Shown one piece after another: positions 4,464-5,654 of a stretch of DNA of 5,654 nt. The DNA lies in contig JAFXNX010000251.1 in NCBI GenBank assembly GCA_017529175.1, forward strand, positions 1 to 5,654, read 5' to 3'. Both the position numbers and the translations under genes were made by a program. The stretch comes from Clostridia bacterium (GTDB taxonomy: Bacteria; Bacillota_A; Clostridia; Oscillospirales; CAG-272). The notes under the pieces are model-generated. The model was not told the origin of the DNA, ran no database searches, and saw nothing but the letters and a program-made list of their open reading frames with translations. The number at the start of each line of letters is the position of its first letter. Position 1 is the first letter of the stretch.

Positions 4464-5654
4464 TTATTTCAGTTCAACGACTGTGACGCCGTAGTCGCCT
4501 TCGCCGTACTGCCCCGCTCTGAACGACTTGACGCGTTTATCGCCTTTCAGCATCTTCCAAAGGTGAATTCTAAGCGCTCCCGTGCCTTTTCCGTGGATTA
4601 TCGTTACTGATTTTACGGACGCCAGGGCCGCGTCGTCAAGGTATTTGTCAACTTCAAGCCACGCTTCGTCGCCTGTCTGTCCGCGAACGTCAAGCGAGAG
4701 ATTGAACGAACGTGTTACGGACGTCGATATCCCGCGGCTCTTCGGAGAATTATCCTTTGCGGGGACAGTCTCGTCAAGTGCGAGGTCGTCCGATGAAACT
4801 CTTGACTTTATACTGCCCATCTGCACTTCGACGTTGCCCGACTTGTCGGGATCCGATATAACGACTCCTTTTGTTCCGAGCGTTTTGTGTATGACTCTGT
4901 CGCCTTTTACGAGTTTTCTCGGCAGAACGTATCCGTCAAAATCAGTTTCTTCCACCGGGTCGATCATGTCTCCCGCTTCACGAAGCATTGATTTTATCTC
5001 GCGTTTTGCTCGGGAGAGATTCTCGTTGAAATTCCCGGAGTCCCGCTCTCGCTTCAGCTTGTCGAGTTCAGCTATGATATAATCGCTCGTCGCTCTCGCG
5101 CCGTCGATCATCATTTTTGCTTTTCGTCTCGCGTCCTCCGCCTCCCGCTCGGCGTCGGCAAGCCGCTTTTTAAGCTGTGCCGTAGCTTCTTTGTTTCGCG
5201 CTTCCATTTCGATACGAAGATCGCGCACACGGTCGCGTTCCGATGAAAGCTCGAATCTGTCTCGTTCAAGTTTAGATATTACGTTTTCAAAGTTTTTGCT
5301 GTCGCTGTCGATATACTTCGACGCGCGTTTGACGATATGTTCGGGAAGACCGAGTTTTTCGGAGATCGTAAAAGCGTTTGATTTACCGGGAGCGCCTATT
5401 ATAAGGCGGTAAGTCGGCATAAGAGTATCAACGTTGAATTCGCAAGAAGCGTTGCATACGCCTTCTGTCTCGACGGCATATGCTTTAAGTTCGGCATAAT
5501 GCGTCGTCGCGACGCAAAGCGCGCCGCGGTTTCTCACTTCTTCAATGATCGAAATTGCAAGAGCCGCGCCTTCTACAGGGTCGGTACCCGCGCCGAGCTC
5601 GTCGAGCAGGACGAGGGATGACTCCGTCATATTTTTAATTATATCAACGATGCC
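4464..5654 (-). CDS. mutS2: Endonuclease MutS2, C-terminal half (5' part off the window)
   Basis: The frame stays open to the right edge (GIVDIIKN precedes the methionine at 5630), so this is the last 396 residues of a protein normally near 780-800. MutS2 is a MutS-family ATPase with a nuclease domain; it limits recombination and, in Bacillus, helps resolve collided ribosomes. Numbered from the edge, Walker B is SLVLLDELGAGTDPVEGAAL (13-32), followed by the ATTHYAELKAYA signature (49-60). A long charged coiled coil covers about 110-225. A KOW-like segment follows: VKGDRVIHKTLGTKGVVI (249-266). The end is an Smr nuclease domain with LDVRG (321-325) and the catalytic-loop motif HGKGTGALR (354-362), both intact. 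It is convergent with dpaB, and the terminator at 4378-4415 lies after its stop. The Walker A part is outside the window. Confidence 0.95.
   Translation of the reverse strand, partial: GIVDIIKNMTESSLVLLDELGAGTDPVEGAALAISIIEEVRNRGALCVATTHYAELKAYAVETEGVCNASCEFNVDTLMPTYRLIIGAPGKSNAFTISEKLGLPEHIVKRASKYIDSDSKNFENVISKLERDRFELSSERDRVRDLRIEMEARNKEATAQLKKRLADAEREAEDARRKAKMMIDGARATSDYIIAELDKLKRERDSGNFNENLSRAKREIKSMLREAGDMIDPVEETDFDGYVLPRKLVKGDRVIHKTLGTKGVVISDPDKSGNVEVQMGSIKSRVSSDDLALDETVPAKDNSPKSRGISTSVTRSFNLSLDVRGQTGDEAWLEVDKYLDDAALASVKSVTIIHGKGTGALRIHLWKMLKGDKRVKSFRAGQYGEGDYGVTVVELK

Noticed and set aside
4582..5082. 166-codon plus-strand frame inside mutS2, serine- and arginine-rich
   Set aside because: The composition is what the reverse of a charged coiled-coil gene gives; the MutS2 and Smr motifs on the other strand are decisive.

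Overview
The window looks like chromosomal DNA from an endospore-forming Clostridia-type member of the Bacillota. The evidence is a SigK-type sporulation sigma factor, both subunits of dipicolinate synthase, and a MutS2 of the Bacillota type. Shine-Dalgarno sites are strong (GGAGG-like) and base composition is mid-range. I cannot place it to genus. Nothing looks phage-borne or transposon-borne, and I see no tRNA, rRNA or CRISPR array.

Layout. Positions 1-161 hold the start of a minus-strand gene for a secreted protein, cut by the left edge and preceded by its own candidate promoter. Upstream of it on the same strand is sigK (239-925), intact and with a hydrophobic pro-sequence. A short divergent region (926-1023) holds a good SigA-type promoter facing right and an inverted repeat lying over the -35 area. 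It serves a HAD-family hydrolase gene (1024-1653). A shared GC-rich hairpin separates that gene from a convergent DUF378 small membrane protein gene (1706-1918). A 180-bp divergent spacer follows, the longest stretch without a gene, carrying a clear promoter for yajC (2099-2386). After yajC comes a small four-helix membrane protein of the TIGR04086 type, then dpaA and dpaB (2947-4366). A 16-bp perfect hairpin terminator ends that block. The right end is the C-terminal half of mutS2, minus strand, running off the window at 5654.

How the genes fit together. SigK drives late mother-cell gene expression during sporulation. DpaA and DpaB make dipicolinic acid, the mother-cell product that is loaded into the spore core. 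The window therefore holds both a likely regulator and a likely late target pathway, separated by housekeeping genes (yajC, HAD, DUF378) and next to mutS2. In Bacillus the dipicolinate genes sit with lysine-pathway genes; here dpaB is followed directly by a terminator.

The most unusual local structure is at 2404-2449. A hairpin with a 17-bp stem and a following T-run looks like the yajC terminator, yet its 3' arm contains the Shine-Dalgarno sequence of the next gene, whose ATG begins right after the T-run. I did not find a clearly new multi-gene system. The genes belong to known families, and the novelty lies mainly in regulatory architecture and a few residue-level oddities.
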